Of a stretch of 64,000 nucleotides of DNA, positions 55,103 to 64,000 are shown piece after piece (positions within the stretch are counted from its first letter, which is position 1; every line of letters starts with the position of its first letter). The position numbers and the translations under genes are program-made. Source of the DNA: Pseudomonas viridiflava (lineage in GTDB: Bacteria; Pseudomonadota; Gammaproteobacteria; Pseudomonadales; Pseudomonadaceae); the NCBI RefSeq assembly GCF_001642795.1, contig NZ_LKEH01000026.1, positions 142,682-206,681 on the forward strand, given 5' to 3'. The notes under the pieces were generated by a model that was given only the letters and a program-made list of their open reading frames with translations, ran no database searches and was not told the origin of the DNA.

Positions 55103-56704
55103 ATGGGACACACCATCTTCAAACCGTTGCTACTGACCACCGCCCTGCTGGCCTGCGCACCTCTTGCTCAGGCAGCCACCACACTGGTGTATTGCTCGGA
55201 AGCGAGCCCGGCAGGTTTCGACCCCAGTCAGTACACCAGCGGCACCGATTTCGATGCCTCGGCTGAAACCGTTTTCAACCGCCTGACGCAGTTCAAGCGC
55301 GGCGGCACGGAAGTGGAGCCAGGGTTGGCAACCCGTTGGGACGTGTCGTCCGATGGCCTGACCTACACCTTCCACCTGCGCGAAGGTGTGAAATTCCACA
55401 CCACGGACTATTTCAAACCGACCCGCACCTTCAATGCCGACGACGTGCTGTTCACCTTCAACCGCCTGCTGGACCCGAACCACCCGTTCCGCAAGGCCTA
55501 CCCTTCCGAATCGCCGTACTTCACCGACATGGGCCTCAACACCACGATCAAGCAGGTCGAGAAGGTTGACGCCAATACCGTCAAGTTCACGCTGAACAAC
55601 ATCGACGCGGCGTTCGTACAGAACCTGGCGATGAGCTTTGCTTCCATCCAGTCTGCCGAATACGCTGATCAGTTGCTCAAGGAAGGCAAGGCGCAGGACC
55701 TCAACCAGAAGCCTGTCGGCACCGGCCCGTTCGTGTTCAAGCGTTACCAGAAAGACTCGCAGATCCGTTACACCGGTAACACCGAGTACTGGAAACCCGA
55801 AGATGTGAAGATCGACAACCTGATTTTCTCCATCAACAGCGATGCCGCCGTGCGTCTGCAAAAGCTCAAGGCCGGCGAGTGTCAGGTCAGTGGCTACCCT
55901 CGCCCGCAGGACATCGAGGAAGTGCAGAAGGATCCGAAGCTCAAGGTATTGAGCCAGCCGGGCTTCAACCTCGGCTTTCTGGCGTACAACGTGACTCACC
56001 CACCGCTCGATCAGCTCAAGGTGCGTCAGGCGCTGGACATGGCCATCGACAAGCAGGCCATCATCAAGGCTGTTTACCAGAGCGCAGGCCAGTTGGCCGA
56101 AAACGCACTGCCGCCAGCCCAGTGGAGCTATGACCCGACGATCAAGGACGCTCCCCGCGACCTGACCAAAGCCAAACAGTTGCTCAAGGAAGCAGGCGTG
56201 GCGCCGGGCACTAAAATCGATCTGTGGGCCATGACGGTTCAGCGCGCCTCCAACCCCAACGCACGCATGTCGGCGCAGATGATCCAGTCCGACTGGGACA
56301 AGATCGGCATCAAGGTTCGGATTGTCAGCTATGAGTGGGGCGAATACCTCAAGCGCACCAAGAACGGCGAACACGATATTTCGCTGATCGGCTGGACCGG
56401 CGACAACGGTGACCCGGACAACTGGCTCGGCACGCTGTACAGCTGCGCCGCCATCGGCGGTAACAACTACTCGATGTGGTGCGACGAGAAATACGACGCG
56501 CTCATCAAAGCCGCCATTGCCACGACAGATCGGGAACAACGCACCGACCTCTACAAGCAGGCGCAGCGTTATCTGAAAGAGCAGGTACCGATCACGCCAA
56601 TTGCCCACTCGACGGTCAACCAGCCGTTGCGCAAGGAAGTGGAAGGTTTCCACGTCAGCCCGTTCGGTCGTAACAACTTCTCGGGCGTCAGCGTCACCGA
56701 GTAA
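55103..56704 (+). CDS. dppA: Dipeptide ABC transporter substrate-binding protein (first DppA)
   Basis: Periplasmic peptide-binding protein of 533 aa. Signal peptide about 1-24 (LLACAPLAQAA), mature start TTLVYCSEASPAGFDPSQYTSG. Family landmarks: EPGLATRWDVSSDGLTYTFHLR, KPVGTGPFVFKRYQ, VRQALDMAIDKQAIIKAVY and DNGDPDNWLGTLYSC, the last typical of DppA. GAGGG at 55094-55098 supports ATG 55103; the longer frame is overlap with phcA. The order dppA-porin-dppA-BCDF matches PA4500-PA4506 of P. aeruginosa. Confidence 0.92.
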   Translation: MGHTIFKPLLLTTALLACAPLAQAATTLVYCSEASPAGFDPSQYTSGTDFDASAETVFNRLTQFKRGGTEVEPGLATRWDVSSDGLTYTFHLREGVKFHTTDYFKPTRTFNADDVLFTFNRLLDPNHPFRKAYPSESPYFTDMGLNTTIKQVEKVDANTVKFTLNNIDAAFVQNLAMSFASIQSAEYADQLLKEGKAQDLNQKPVGTGPFVFKRYQKDSQIRYTGNTEYWKPEDVKIDNLIFSINSDAAVRLQKLKAGECQVSGYPRPQDIEEVQKDPKLKVLSQPGFNLGFLAYNVTHPPLDQLKVRQALDMAIDKQAIIKAVYQSAGQLAENALPPAQWSYDPTIKDAPRDLTKAKQLLKEAGVAPGTKIDLWAMTVQRASNPNARMSAQMIQSDWDKIGIKVRIVSYEWGEYLKRTKNGEHDISLIGWTGDNGDPDNWLGTLYSCAAIGGNNYSMWCDEKYDALIKAAIATTDREQRTDLYKQAQRYLKEQVPITPIAHSTVNQPLRKEVEGFHVSPFGRNNFSGVSVTE

Positions 56705-56719
56705 CCCGTAAACAGCGAT

Positions 56720-56751
56720 ATCGCTCACCGCCACTTCTGGCGGCGAGCGAT
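56720..56751 (+). terminator. Hairpin after first dppA
   Basis: ATCGCTC-a-CCGCCA-CTTC-TGGCGG-c-GAGCGAT: a near-perfect 14-bp stem with one A:C mismatch, 16 nt after the stop. No U run, so it may stabilise the upstream mRNA or attenuate transcription into the porin gene. Confidence 0.55.
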
Positions 56752-56859
56752 TCATCTGCGCCCAGAACATATAACAAGGCGGGGCCTTAAACCCTGCATC
56801 ACCAAAGCCAGAACTCAAAAAACTGGCGTTTATAAAAGTAGTAAAGGGAGCTGTACATC

Positions 56860-58239
56860 GTGAAAACAACCAGCACTGCATTACTGGCTCTATCCCTCTC
56901 GTCGTTCGGCGCGATGGTTCAGGCAGAGCCCGCCAGCCAGACGTTCGTACCGACCGAGCTGAGCACCAAGAACGCTCAGGCTGAAGCCAATGGCTTTTTT
57001 GAAGATCAGCATCTGACCGGCACCACACGTAACTGGTATGCCAATGAACTGCGTCGTCGCGATAGCACGTTCGGCTACACCGATGACGGCGTGAGAAAGC
57101 AGACGCCGCGTCGTATCAACTGGCAGCAGGGCACCATCGTCAACTACACCTCGGGCTACACTCAGGGTACTGTCGGTTTCTCTACCGAGTTGGCGCTATA
57201 CAACGCCATCGCGCTGGACCGTGACACTGGCGACTTCGCAGGCAACTCCAACCGCACACTCGCTGACAGCGACGGCGATGCAGTAGGCCAGTGGAGCAAA
57301 ATGGGTCTGGGCAACGTCAAGGCCCGTGTTTCCAACACTGTGCTGACCATGGGTCGCCAGTCTGTCAACACGCCGGTCATCGCCTTTATCGGCAACCGTG
57401 CGCTGCCTTCCAGCTTCCAGGGCTTCGCAGTACAGAGCGACGAGTTCAACAACCTGTCCCTGCAGGCTGGCAGCTTTGATCGCGTTTCCCCTCGTATGGA
57501 ACAGAGTCTGGACAAGTTCCGCTCCGAGTACGGCGATCGCAGCAAGACCGCTGACCGTCTGGACATGTTCGGTGGTGACTACAAGCCAACCGACAGCCTG
57601 ACCGCAAGCTTCTATGCCTCGAACCTCGAAGACTTCTGGCACCAGTACTACTTCGGCTTCACCCACGAACTGGGTGACAGCAAGGTTTTTGCCCTGAGCA
57701 GCAACCTGAACTACTACAAGACCAAAGATGCGGGTCAAAGCAAACTGGGCGCGATCGACAACGACACCTACAGCTTGTCCTTCACCGGTACGCATGAAGC
57801 CCACAGTGTGAGCATCGCCTACCAGGAAGTCGCGGGTAACGAATACTTCGACTACGCCCACGACACCAACGCCATCTTCCTGGCCAACTCCCTGCTCTCG
57901 GACTTCAACGGCCCGAACGAGAAGTCGCTGCAGATTGCCTATGTATTGAACATGGCCAGCTACGGCGTGCCAGGCTTGAAATTCAACATCTACCAGGCTC
58001 GCGGCTGGGACATCGACGGTACTCATTACAAGGGCACCGGCTACACCGACGTCCTGGCAATGGACGGCGAAACCCACTACGGATACGGCATCGGTACTTC
58101 GTATTCCGTACAATCCGGCCCGCTCAAGGCCACCGCGATTCGTGCGACCTACACCACTCACCGCGCCAGCGAGAACCAGGCTGATGGCAACATCAACGAG
58201 TTCCGTCTGGTGACCACCATTCCGTTCAACATTCTGTAA
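56860..58239 (+). CDS. OprD-family outer-membrane porin (OpdP/OpdD-like)
   Basis: Substrate-specific outer-membrane porin, 459 aa. Signal peptide about 1-24 (SSFGAMVQAEP); the mature N-terminus contains FFEDQHLTGTTRNWYANELRRRDSTFG and the barrel has the OprD basic ladder and VLTMGRQSVNTPVI, FQGFAVQSDEFNNLSLQAGSFDRVSPRM blocks. Its place inside a dpp locus matches P. aeruginosa OpdP, which admits glycine-glutamate dipeptide. The start is GTG 56860 with AAGGGAG upstream. Confidence 0.9.
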   Translation: MKTTSTALLALSLSSFGAMVQAEPASQTFVPTELSTKNAQAEANGFFEDQHLTGTTRNWYANELRRRDSTFGYTDDGVRKQTPRRINWQQGTIVNYTSGYTQGTVGFSTELALYNAIALDRDTGDFAGNSNRTLADSDGDAVGQWSKMGLGNVKARVSNTVLTMGRQSVNTPVIAFIGNRALPSSFQGFAVQSDEFNNLSLQAGSFDRVSPRMEQSLDKFRSEYGDRSKTADRLDMFGGDYKPTDSLTASFYASNLEDFWHQYYFGFTHELGDSKVFALSSNLNYYKTKDAGQSKLGAIDNDTYSLSFTGTHEAHSVSIAYQEVAGNEYFDYAHDTNAIFLANSLLSDFNGPNEKSLQIAYVLNMASYGVPGLKFNIYQARGWDIDGTHYKGTGYTDVLAMDGETHYGYGIGTSYSVQSGPLKATAIRATYTTHRASENQADGNINEFRLVTTIPFNIL

Positions 58240-58248
58240 GTGATCGGG

Positions 58249-58281
58249 AAACGGCGACCGGCATGACGTCGGTCGCCGTTT
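58249..58281 (+). terminator. Strong hairpin after porin gene
   Basis: AAACGGCGACCG (58249-58260) pairs perfectly with CGGTCGCCGTTT (58270-58281), a 12-bp stem with a 9-nt loop, 10 nt past the porin stop and only 25 nt before the next gene. There is no U tract, suggesting an mRNA-stabilising or attenuating structure rather than full termination. Confidence 0.6.
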
Positions 58282-58305
58282 CGCATTGCATCAAGGAGGC
58301 TTCTA

Positions 58306-59901
58306 TTGAAACTGCTATCGCTCCGCGCTTCGATCGCCATTGCGCTGCTCAGCGCTGCTGCATCCGTCTCGGCCAAGCCGCTGGTGGTCTGCACAGAGGC
58401 CAGCCCTGAAGGTTTCGATATCGCGCAGTACACGACCGCCGTCACGGCAGACGCCTCGGCAGAAACCATTCTCGAACGTCTGGTCGCCTTCACCCCCGGC
58501 ACGACTGACACGGTTCCCGGCCTCGCCGAGAGCTGGGACATCAGCGCCGATGGCCTGACCTACACCTTCAAGCTGCGCAAAGGTGTGAAATTCCAGACCA
58601 CCGACTACTTCAAACCCACCCGCGAAATGAACGCCGACGACGTGGTCTGGAGCTTCCAGCGCCAGCTGGACCCGAAGCACCCGTGGCACGCACTTTCGCT
58701 GGTCGGTTACCCTTATTTCGAGAGCATGGACTTCCAGAACCTGCTCAAGAGCGTCGAGAAAGTCGACGACTCCACGGTGAAATTCACCCTGACGCGCCCC
58801 GAGTCGCCGTTCCTGCGTGACCTGGCCATGCCGTTTACCTCGATCTACTCCGCCGAGTACGCCGACCAGTTGCTCAAGAGCAACAAGACCGGCGAATTCA
58901 ACAGCAAACCCATCGGCACCGGTCCGTTCATCCTGACACGCTATGCCAAGGATGCTCAGGTCCGCTATAAAGCCAACCCGGATTACTGGAAAGGCAAGGT
59001 TCCCAGTGAGGCGCTGATTTTCGCGATCACGCTGGACAACAACACGCGCCTGCAAAAGCTCAAGGCCAATGAATGTCAGGTTGCGCTTTATCCAAAACCT
59101 GACGATATTGCCAACATCAAAGCAGACCCCAATCTCAAGATCGACGAGATGGAGTCCATGATGACCAGCTATGTGGCGATCAACACTTCGCACAAATACC
59201 TGAGCGACGCTCGCGTGCGACAGGCGATCAATCTGGCGTTCGACAAGAAGTCCTACATCAGGGCGCTGTTCGGCGAAGGCAAGGCCACTGAAGGCGTAGG
59301 TCCGTACCCTCCGACCATGATGGGCTACGACACCGAGAGTCAGCCCACGCCTTATGACCCGGAAAAAGCCCGTGCGCTGCTCAAGGAAGCTGGCGTACCC
59401 GAGGGTCAGGTGTTTACCCTGTTCGCCCGTAACGGCGGCGCGGTGACCAACCCCAATCCGATGGTGGGCGCACAGATGCTCCAGTCGGACCTGGCCAAGG
59501 TAGGCATCAAGCTCGACATTCGCATCATGGAATGGGGCGAAATGCTCAAGCGCGCCAAGAAGGGCGAACATGACATGGTCTTCGCAGGATGGGCCGGCGA
59601 CAACGGCGACCCGGACAACTTCCTGACACCCAACCTGAGCTGCGATGCAGCGAAGAATGGCGAGAACTATGCACGCTGGTGCAACAAGGAATTTGAAGCG
59701 GCAATCACCGAAGCCCGGAAAATTACCGAACCGAGCGAACGGGCTGCCCTCTATAAGCAGGCTCAAAAAGTGTTCAATCAGGAACAGCCCTGGATCAGCC
59801 TGGCTTATCCGAAGCTGTTCGTGGCAATGCGCAAAAATGTCGAAGGCTTTCATATCAGCCCGCTGACCAATAACAACTTCACCACGACCGGGGTGAAGTA
59901 G
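58306..59901 (+). CDS. dppA: Dipeptide ABC transporter substrate-binding protein (second DppA)
   Basis: A 531-residue periplasmic peptide-binding protein, homologous to the first DppA but clearly distinct in sequence, so the importer can use two specificities. Start is TTG 58306 with AAGGAGG at 58293-58299. Signal peptide about 1-22 (SAAASVSAKP). Landmarks: TVPGLAESWDISADGLTYTFKLRKG, KPIGTGPFILTRYAKDAQVRYK, VRQAINLAFDKKSYIRALF and DNGDPDNFLTPNLSC. It lies 71 nt before dppB. Confidence 0.92.
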   Translation: MKLLSLRASIAIALLSAAASVSAKPLVVCTEASPEGFDIAQYTTAVTADASAETILERLVAFTPGTTDTVPGLAESWDISADGLTYTFKLRKGVKFQTTDYFKPTREMNADDVVWSFQRQLDPKHPWHALSLVGYPYFESMDFQNLLKSVEKVDDSTVKFTLTRPESPFLRDLAMPFTSIYSAEYADQLLKSNKTGEFNSKPIGTGPFILTRYAKDAQVRYKANPDYWKGKVPSEALIFAITLDNNTRLQKLKANECQVALYPKPDDIANIKADPNLKIDEMESMMTSYVAINTSHKYLSDARVRQAINLAFDKKSYIRALFGEGKATEGVGPYPPTMMGYDTESQPTPYDPEKARALLKEAGVPEGQVFTLFARNGGAVTNPNPMVGAQMLQSDLAKVGIKLDIRIMEWGEMLKRAKKGEHDMVFAGWAGDNGDPDNFLTPNLSCDAAKNGENYARWCNKEFEAAITEARKITEPSERAALYKQAQKVFNQEQPWISLAYPKLFVAMRKNVEGFHISPLTNNNFTTTGVK

Positions 59902-59972
59902 AAAAAACCACCGCCTGCGCTCCACAAGAGCAAGGGCGGTACGCCTGACCGGCTGATGAGGTACACCACAAG

Positions 59973-60983
59973 ATGTTTAGTTTTATTGCCCGCCGGGTGG
60001 GGTTACTGATCCCTACCTTCTTCGGCATTACCCTGCTGACGTTCGCACTGATCCGTCTGATTCCGGGCGACCCTGTGGAAGTCATGATGGGCGAGCGCCG
60101 GGTTGACCCGGAAATGCACGCCCAGGCCATGGAACGCCTTGGCCTGAACAAGCCGCTCTATGCCCAGTACATCGATTACATCGGCAAGCTCGCCCAGGGC
60201 GACCTCGGTGAATCGTTGCGTACGCGCACCAGCGTCTGGACCGAGTTCACTTCGCTGTTCCCGGCAACCCTCGAGTTGTCGCTGGCAGCCCTGATCTTCG
60301 CGGGCGTCCTCGGGCTTTTGGCCGGGGTGATCGCCGCACTCAAGCGAGGGTCCCTGTTCGACCATGGGGTCATGGGGATTTCCCTCGCCGGTTATTCCAT
60401 GCCGATCTTCTGGTGGGGCCTGATCCTCATCATGTTCTTCTCGGTGTCGCTGGGCTGGACGCCCGTGTCCGGGCGGATCGACCTGCTGTACGACATTCCG
60501 CCAGTGACCGGCTTCATGCTGATCGACACCCTGCTCAGCGATGAGCAAGGCGCGTTCCTCGACGCCCTTCATCACCTGATTCTTCCGGCCATCGTGCTGG
60601 GTACCATTCCGCTGGCGGTAATCGCCCGGATGACCCGTTCATCGATGCTCGAAGTGCTGCGTGAAGACTACGTGCGTACCGCAAGGGCCAAGGGCCTGTC
60701 GCCTGCACGCGTGGTGTTCGTCCACGGCCTGCGCAACGCGCTGATTCCGGTCCTGACCGTTTTCGGCCTGCAGATCGGCACCTTGCTGGCCGGTGCGGTC
60801 CTGACCGAAACGATCTTCTCCTGGCCGGGTATCGGCAAGTGGCTGATCGAAGCCATCGGCGCCCGCGATTATCCGGTCGTGCAAAACGGCATCCTGCTGA
60901 TCGCCTGCCTGGTGATCCTGGTCAACTTCGTGGTGGACATACTCTACGGCTTTGCCAACCCACGCATCCGTCACCAGCGCTGA
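59973..60983 (+). CDS. dppB: Dipeptide ABC transporter permease DppB
   Basis: Inner-membrane permease, 336 aa, six membrane segments. It starts MFSFIARRVGLLIPTFFGIT and has RLIPGDPVEVMMG, the EAA loop DYVRTARAKGLSPARVVFVHGLRNALIPV and ETIFSWPGIGKWL, as in DppB. The gap to dppC is 10 nt. Confidence 0.95.
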   Translation: MFSFIARRVGLLIPTFFGITLLTFALIRLIPGDPVEVMMGERRVDPEMHAQAMERLGLNKPLYAQYIDYIGKLAQGDLGESLRTRTSVWTEFTSLFPATLELSLAALIFAGVLGLLAGVIAALKRGSLFDHGVMGISLAGYSMPIFWWGLILIMFFSVSLGWTPVSGRIDLLYDIPPVTGFMLIDTLLSDEQGAFLDALHHLILPAIVLGTIPLAVIARMTRSSMLEVLREDYVRTARAKGLSPARVVFVHGLRNALIPVLTVFGLQIGTLLAGAVLTETIFSWPGIGKWLIEAIGARDYPVVQNGILLIACLVILVNFVVDILYGFANPRIRHQR

Positions 60984-60993
60984 GATCATCGAT

Positions 60994-61905
60994 ATGAGCA
61001 CACCTACTCCTTCGGTAGCAGTCGATCAAAGCCTGCTTTACCCGTCCCCGTACAAAGAGTTCTGGCAAGCGTTCTCCAAGAACAAAGGTGCCGTTGCCGG
61101 CCTGATCTTCATGATCATCATCGTGTTCTGCGCGCTGTTCGCCCCCTGGGTTGCGCCGCATGACCCGAGCGAGCAATACCGTGACTTCCTGCTGACCCCG
61201 CCGGTCTGGCTGGAAGGCGGCCAGTGGCAGTTCATCCTCGGCACCGACGAACTGGGCCGCGACCTGCTGTCGCGCCTGATTCAAGGCTCGCGCCTGTCGC
61301 TTCTAATCGGCCTGTCTTCGGTGGTCATGTCGCTGATTCCCGGCATCCTGCTGGGCCTGCTGGCGGGTTTCTTCCCGCGCATTCTGGGTCCGTCGGTGAT
61401 GCGCCTGATGGACATCATGCTCGCCCTGCCCTCGCTGCTGCTGGCGGTTGCTATCGTGGCGATCCTCGGCCCTGGCCTGATCAATACCGTGATCGCCATC
61501 ACGATTGTCTCGCTGCCGTCCTATGTCCGTCTGACCCGCGCTGCGGTGATGGGCGAACTGAACCGCGACTACGTGACCGCTGCACGTCTGGCCGGTGCAA
61601 CCCTGCCGCGCCTGATGTTCATCACCGTGCTCCCCAACTGCATGGCGCCGCTGATCGTTCAGGCCACCCTGAGCTTCTCGTCGGCGATTCTCGATGCTGC
61701 GGCACTGGGCTTCCTGGGTCTTGGCGTACAACCGCCGACGCCTGAGTGGGGCACCATGCTTGCCTCGGCCCGCGATTACATCGAACGCGCCTGGTGGGTC
61801 GTGAGCCTGCCCGGTCTGACCATTTTGCTCAGCGTGCTGGCAATCAACCTGATGGGCGACGGCTTGCGCGATGCGCTGGACCCGAAACTCAAGAACGCCG
61901 CCTGA
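60994..61905 (+). CDS. dppC: Dipeptide ABC transporter permease DppC
   Basis: Inner-membrane permease partner, 303 aa. It has the N-terminal [17 protein letters not shown] cytoplasmic part, [36 protein letters not shown], the EAA loop and [22 protein letters not shown] 60994 gives the family N-terminus; an upstream frame from 60952 lies inside dppB. Confidence 0.95.
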   Translation: MSTPTPSVAVDQSLLYPSPYKEFWQAFSKNKGAVAGLIFMIIIVFCALFAPWVAPHDPSEQYRDFLLTPPVWLEGGQWQFILGTDELGRDLLSRLIQGSRLSLLIGLSSVVMSLIPGILLGLLAGFFPRILGPSVMRLMDIMLALPSLLLAVAIVAILGPGLINTVIAITIVSLPSYVRLTRAAVMGELNRDYVTAARLAGATLPRLMFITVLPNCMAPLIVQATLSFSSAILDAAALGFLGLGVQPPTPEWGTMLASARDYIERAWWVVSLPGLTILLSVLAINLMGDGLRDALDPKLKNAA

Positions 61906-61915
61906 GGAGATTCGT

Positions 61916-62884
61916 ATGTCACTGCTTGAAATCAAGAATCTCAACGTTCGCTTCGGCGACGCCAAGGCCGTACCCGTCGTGGATGGCCTGTCCCTGAGCG
62001 TCGATAAGGGCGAAGTTCTGGCCATCGTAGGCGAGTCGGGTTCGGGTAAATCCGTGACCATGATGGCGCTGATGGGCCTGATCGACGCACCCGGCATCAT
62101 CACCGCCGACGCACTCAACTTCGACGGCAAGGACCTGACCAAACTCAATTCCCGCCAGCGTCGCCGCATCATCGGCAAGGATCTGGCGATGGTGTTCCAG
62201 GACCCGATGACCGCGCTGAACCCCAGCTACACCGTGGGTTTCCAGATCGAAGAAGTGCTGCGTCAGCACCTGGGCATGTCCGGCAAGGCTGCCCGTCAGC
62301 GCGCTCTGGAACTGCTGGAAAAAGTCGAGATCCCCGGCGCCGCTGCACGCCTGAATGCTTACCCGCATCAGCTGTCTGGCGGTATGAGTCAGCGCGTTGC
62401 GATCGCCATGGCGATTGCCGGCGAGCCGAAACTGCTGATCGCCGATGAACCGACCACTGCATTGGACGTCACTATCCAGGCGCAGATCATGGAGTTGCTG
62501 CTCAGCCTGCAGAAAGAGCAGGACATGGCGCTGGTGCTGATCACCCACGATCTGGCAGTTGTTGCCGAAACCGCTCAGCGGGTCTGCGTGATGTACGCGG
62601 GTCAAGCCGTGGAAGTGGGTCAGGTGCCCGGTCTGTTCGACGTACCGGCGCATCCTTACAGTGAAGCGCTGCTGGCAGCGATTCCCGAGCACAGCATGGG
62701 TGCCGAGCGTCTGGCGACGCTGCCGGGCATGGTGCCTGGCCGTTACGACCGTCCGCAAGGCTGCCTGCTGTCGCCGCGCTGCCCTTACGTGCAGGACAAC
62801 TGCCGCGTACAGCGTCCGGCGCTGGATCCCAAGGCCCACAGCCTTGCGCGCTGCTTCTATCCCTTGAATCAGGAGGTGGCGTGA
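61916..62884 (+). CDS. dppD: Dipeptide ABC transporter ATP-binding protein DppD
   Basis: Cytoplasmic ATPase, 322 aa, with Walker [11 protein letters not shown], signature [16 protein letters not shown], Walker [15 protein letters not shown] and the C-terminal [14 protein letters not shown] cysteine motif of the oligopeptide family. AGGAGA (61906-61911) precedes ATG 61916. Its TGA shares one base with the dppF ATG. Confidence 0.95.
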   Translation: MSLLEIKNLNVRFGDAKAVPVVDGLSLSVDKGEVLAIVGESGSGKSVTMMALMGLIDAPGIITADALNFDGKDLTKLNSRQRRRIIGKDLAMVFQDPMTALNPSYTVGFQIEEVLRQHLGMSGKAARQRALELLEKVEIPGAAARLNAYPHQLSGGMSQRVAIAMAIAGEPKLLIADEPTTALDVTIQAQIMELLLSLQKEQDMALVLITHDLAVVAETAQRVCVMYAGQAVEVGQVPGLFDVPAHPYSEALLAAIPEHSMGAERLATLPGMVPGRYDRPQGCLLSPRCPYVQDNCRVQRPALDPKAHSLARCFYPLNQEVA

Positions 62885-63858
62885 TGAGCGTCGTACTTAC
62901 CGCCCGCGACCTTACCCGTCACTACGAAGTCTCGCGCGGCCTGTTCAAAGGCACGGCGCTGGTGCGCGCGCTCAATGGCGTGTCTTTCGAACTCGAAGCG
63001 GGCAAGACTCTGGCTGTGGTGGGCGAGTCCGGTTGTGGCAAGTCCACACTGGCCCGCGCACTGACCCTGATCGAAGAGCCGTCTTCCGGCTCGTTGAAAA
63101 TTGCCGGTCAGGAAGTGGCTGGCGCCAGCAAGTCCGAGCGCAAGCAACTGCGCAAGGACGTGCAGATGGTGTTCCAGAGCCCGTACGCCTCGTTGAACCC
63201 CCGGCAGAAGATCGGTGATCAGCTCGGCGAACCGCTGTTGATCAACACCAACCTGTCTGCCAGCGAACGCCGCGAGAAAGTGCAGGCGATGATGGCTCAG
63301 GTCGGTTTGCGTCCCGAACACTATCAGCGCTATCCGCACATGTTCTCTGGTGGTCAGCGTCAGCGGATCGCACTGGCACGGGCGATGATGCTGCAACCGA
63401 AAGTACTGGTGGCGGATGAACCGACATCGGCACTGGACGTGTCGATTCAGGCTCAGGTGCTGAACCTGTTCATGGACCTGCAGCAGGAATTCAACACGGC
63501 CTACGTGTTCATCTCGCACAACCTGTCGGTGGTGCGTCATGTCGCCGATACCGTGCTGGTGATGTATCTGGGTCGGCCTGCGGAAATGGGTCCCAAGGAA
63601 GAGATCTACAACCGTCCGCTGCACCCGTACACTCAGGCGTTGCTGTCAGCGACCCCGACTATTCATCCTGATCCGCTGAAACCCAAGATCAAGATCGTCG
63701 GCGAGCTGCCCAACCCGCTCAACCCGCCAAGCGGCTGCGCCTTCCATAAGCGCTGCCCTTACGCGACAGAGCGCTGCGCCACCGACGTGCCGGAACTGCG
63801 TCTGGTGGACAACCGCCAAGTGGCCTGTCACTACGCGGAGCAGTTTGTCGCAGCGTGA
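62884..63858 (+). CDS. dppF: Dipeptide ABC transporter ATP-binding protein DppF
   Basis: Cytoplasmic ATPase, 324 aa, with Walker A GESGCGKST, signature FSGGQRQRIALARAM, Walker B VLVADEPTSALDVS and the C-terminal CAFHKRCPYATERC motif. AGGAGG at 62871-62876 serves either GTG 62881 or ATG 62884; the latter has the better spacing. It ends the dipeptide operon. Confidence 0.95.
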   Translation: MSVVLTARDLTRHYEVSRGLFKGTALVRALNGVSFELEAGKTLAVVGESGCGKSTLARALTLIEEPSSGSLKIAGQEVAGASKSERKQLRKDVQMVFQSPYASLNPRQKIGDQLGEPLLINTNLSASERREKVQAMMAQVGLRPEHYQRYPHMFSGGQRQRIALARAMMLQPKVLVADEPTSALDVSIQAQVLNLFMDLQQEFNTAYVFISHNLSVVRHVADTVLVMYLGRPAEMGPKEEIYNRPLHPYTQALLSATPTIHPDPLKPKIKIVGELPNPLNPPSGCAFHKRCPYATERCATDVPELRLVDNRQVACHYAEQFVAA

Positions 63859-63867
63859 TTCTGCCTT

Positions 63868-63904
63868 GTAAAACGGTGTGCCTGCTCTGAGCCCATCGTT
63901 TTAC
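63868..63904 (+). terminator. Hairpin after dppF
   Basis: GTAAAACG (63868-63875) and CGTTTTAC (63897-63904) form a perfect 8-bp stem with a 21-nt loop, 9 nt after the dppF stop. A plausible operon end, though the loop is long and no U tract follows. Confidence 0.4.
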
Positions 63905-63930
63905 CCAAATCACTGGATAAACACACGCCC

Positions 63931-64000
63931 TGTGGGAGGCGGCTTGCCGGCGATGCAGTCGACGCGGTATGTCAGGAAAATCGCGTCATCGTTCATCGCC
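63931..64000. repeat. REP element, truncated by window end
   Basis: TGTGGGAGGCGGCTTGCCGG starts a 70-nt stretch with 69 of 70 bases identical to 17755-17824, including the spacer between the REP arms. The second arm lies beyond the window. Confidence 0.9.

Noticed and set aside
55130..57028. A 632-residue open frame antisense to the first dppA and the porin gene
   Set aside because: Mirror of codon bias in highly expressed genes; no ribosome-binding site and no domain.
1..64000. CRISPR array, prophage, insertion sequence, tRNA or rRNA
   Set aside because: No regular direct-repeat and spacer array, no integrase or transposase, no phage module and no tRNA- or rRNA-like sequence was recognised; all repeats seen are palindromic intergenic elements.

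Overview
The window looks like chromosome of a plant-associated Pseudomonas, most likely the P. syringae group. The support is the gene content: a Het-C homologue of the phcA type, a plant-responsive LuxR solo beside a proline iminopeptidase gene, RoxSR, an aldarate (galactarate/glucarate) catabolic block, a dppA-opd-dppA-dppBCDF dipeptide locus, and two families of GC-rich palindromic intergenic repeats typical of these genomes. I see no rRNA, tRNA, CRISPR array, prophage or insertion sequence.

Layout. 1-223: partial lipoprotein. 460-10461: a tightly packed + strand operon (allophanate hydrolase, BMP-type ABC importer, formamidase-like amidohydrolase, biuret hydrolase, a second cysteine hydrolase, an AtzH-like protein and a GntR regulator). 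Read together it is a ureide-nitrogen scavenging system: import, biuret to allophanate, allophanate to ammonia and CO2. A sigma-54-like promoter and a small palindrome sit just upstream of its first gene. 10640-14682: NhaA antiporter, then a cNMP/CBS/DUF294 protein with a DnaQ-like exonuclease. 14747-17734: BCCT transporter, then a PAS-GGDEF protein.

17931-25340: a five-gene peptide ABC importer on the minus strand, divergent from a LuxR solo and a proline iminopeptidase. This is the architecture of the PipR/PsoR/PsaR2 plant-signal circuits, and two 20-bp lux-box-like dyads lie at the expected places. 25711-29958: chemoreceptor and a LuxR-type response regulator with a hybrid kinase. 29952-41005: mixed housekeeping and stress genes (BamE-like lipoprotein, FadL-like porin flanked by twin palindromes, GAF protein, a KGG stress protein broken by an amber codon, GAF-GGDEF-EAL protein, TSUP permease, DUF3182/hydrolase pair, small membrane proteins). 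41298-48424: royal-jelly-like protein and the aldarate block (GarD, MFS transporter, KdgD, FadR-type regulator). 48516-54996: SbmA/YddA-like ABC transporter, RoxR/RoxS, SIMPL protein, PhcA. 55103-63858: dipeptide uptake operon with two binding proteins, an OprD-family porin and DppBCDF.

The recurring theme is scavenging of plant-derived or soil nitrogen and carbon (ureides, peptides, sugar diacids) under signal-dependent control, with one probable anti-fungal factor. The most unusual items are the ureide operon with two different isochorismatase-fold hydrolases, the lux-box-bearing peptide/LuxR/Pip locus, phcA, the amber-interrupted KGG gene, and the large composite palindromic repeats. Start codons were chosen from ribosome-binding sites and family alignment; where a start differs from the longest reading frame the entry says why. 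No database search was run, so family assignments rest on motifs and remembered family features.
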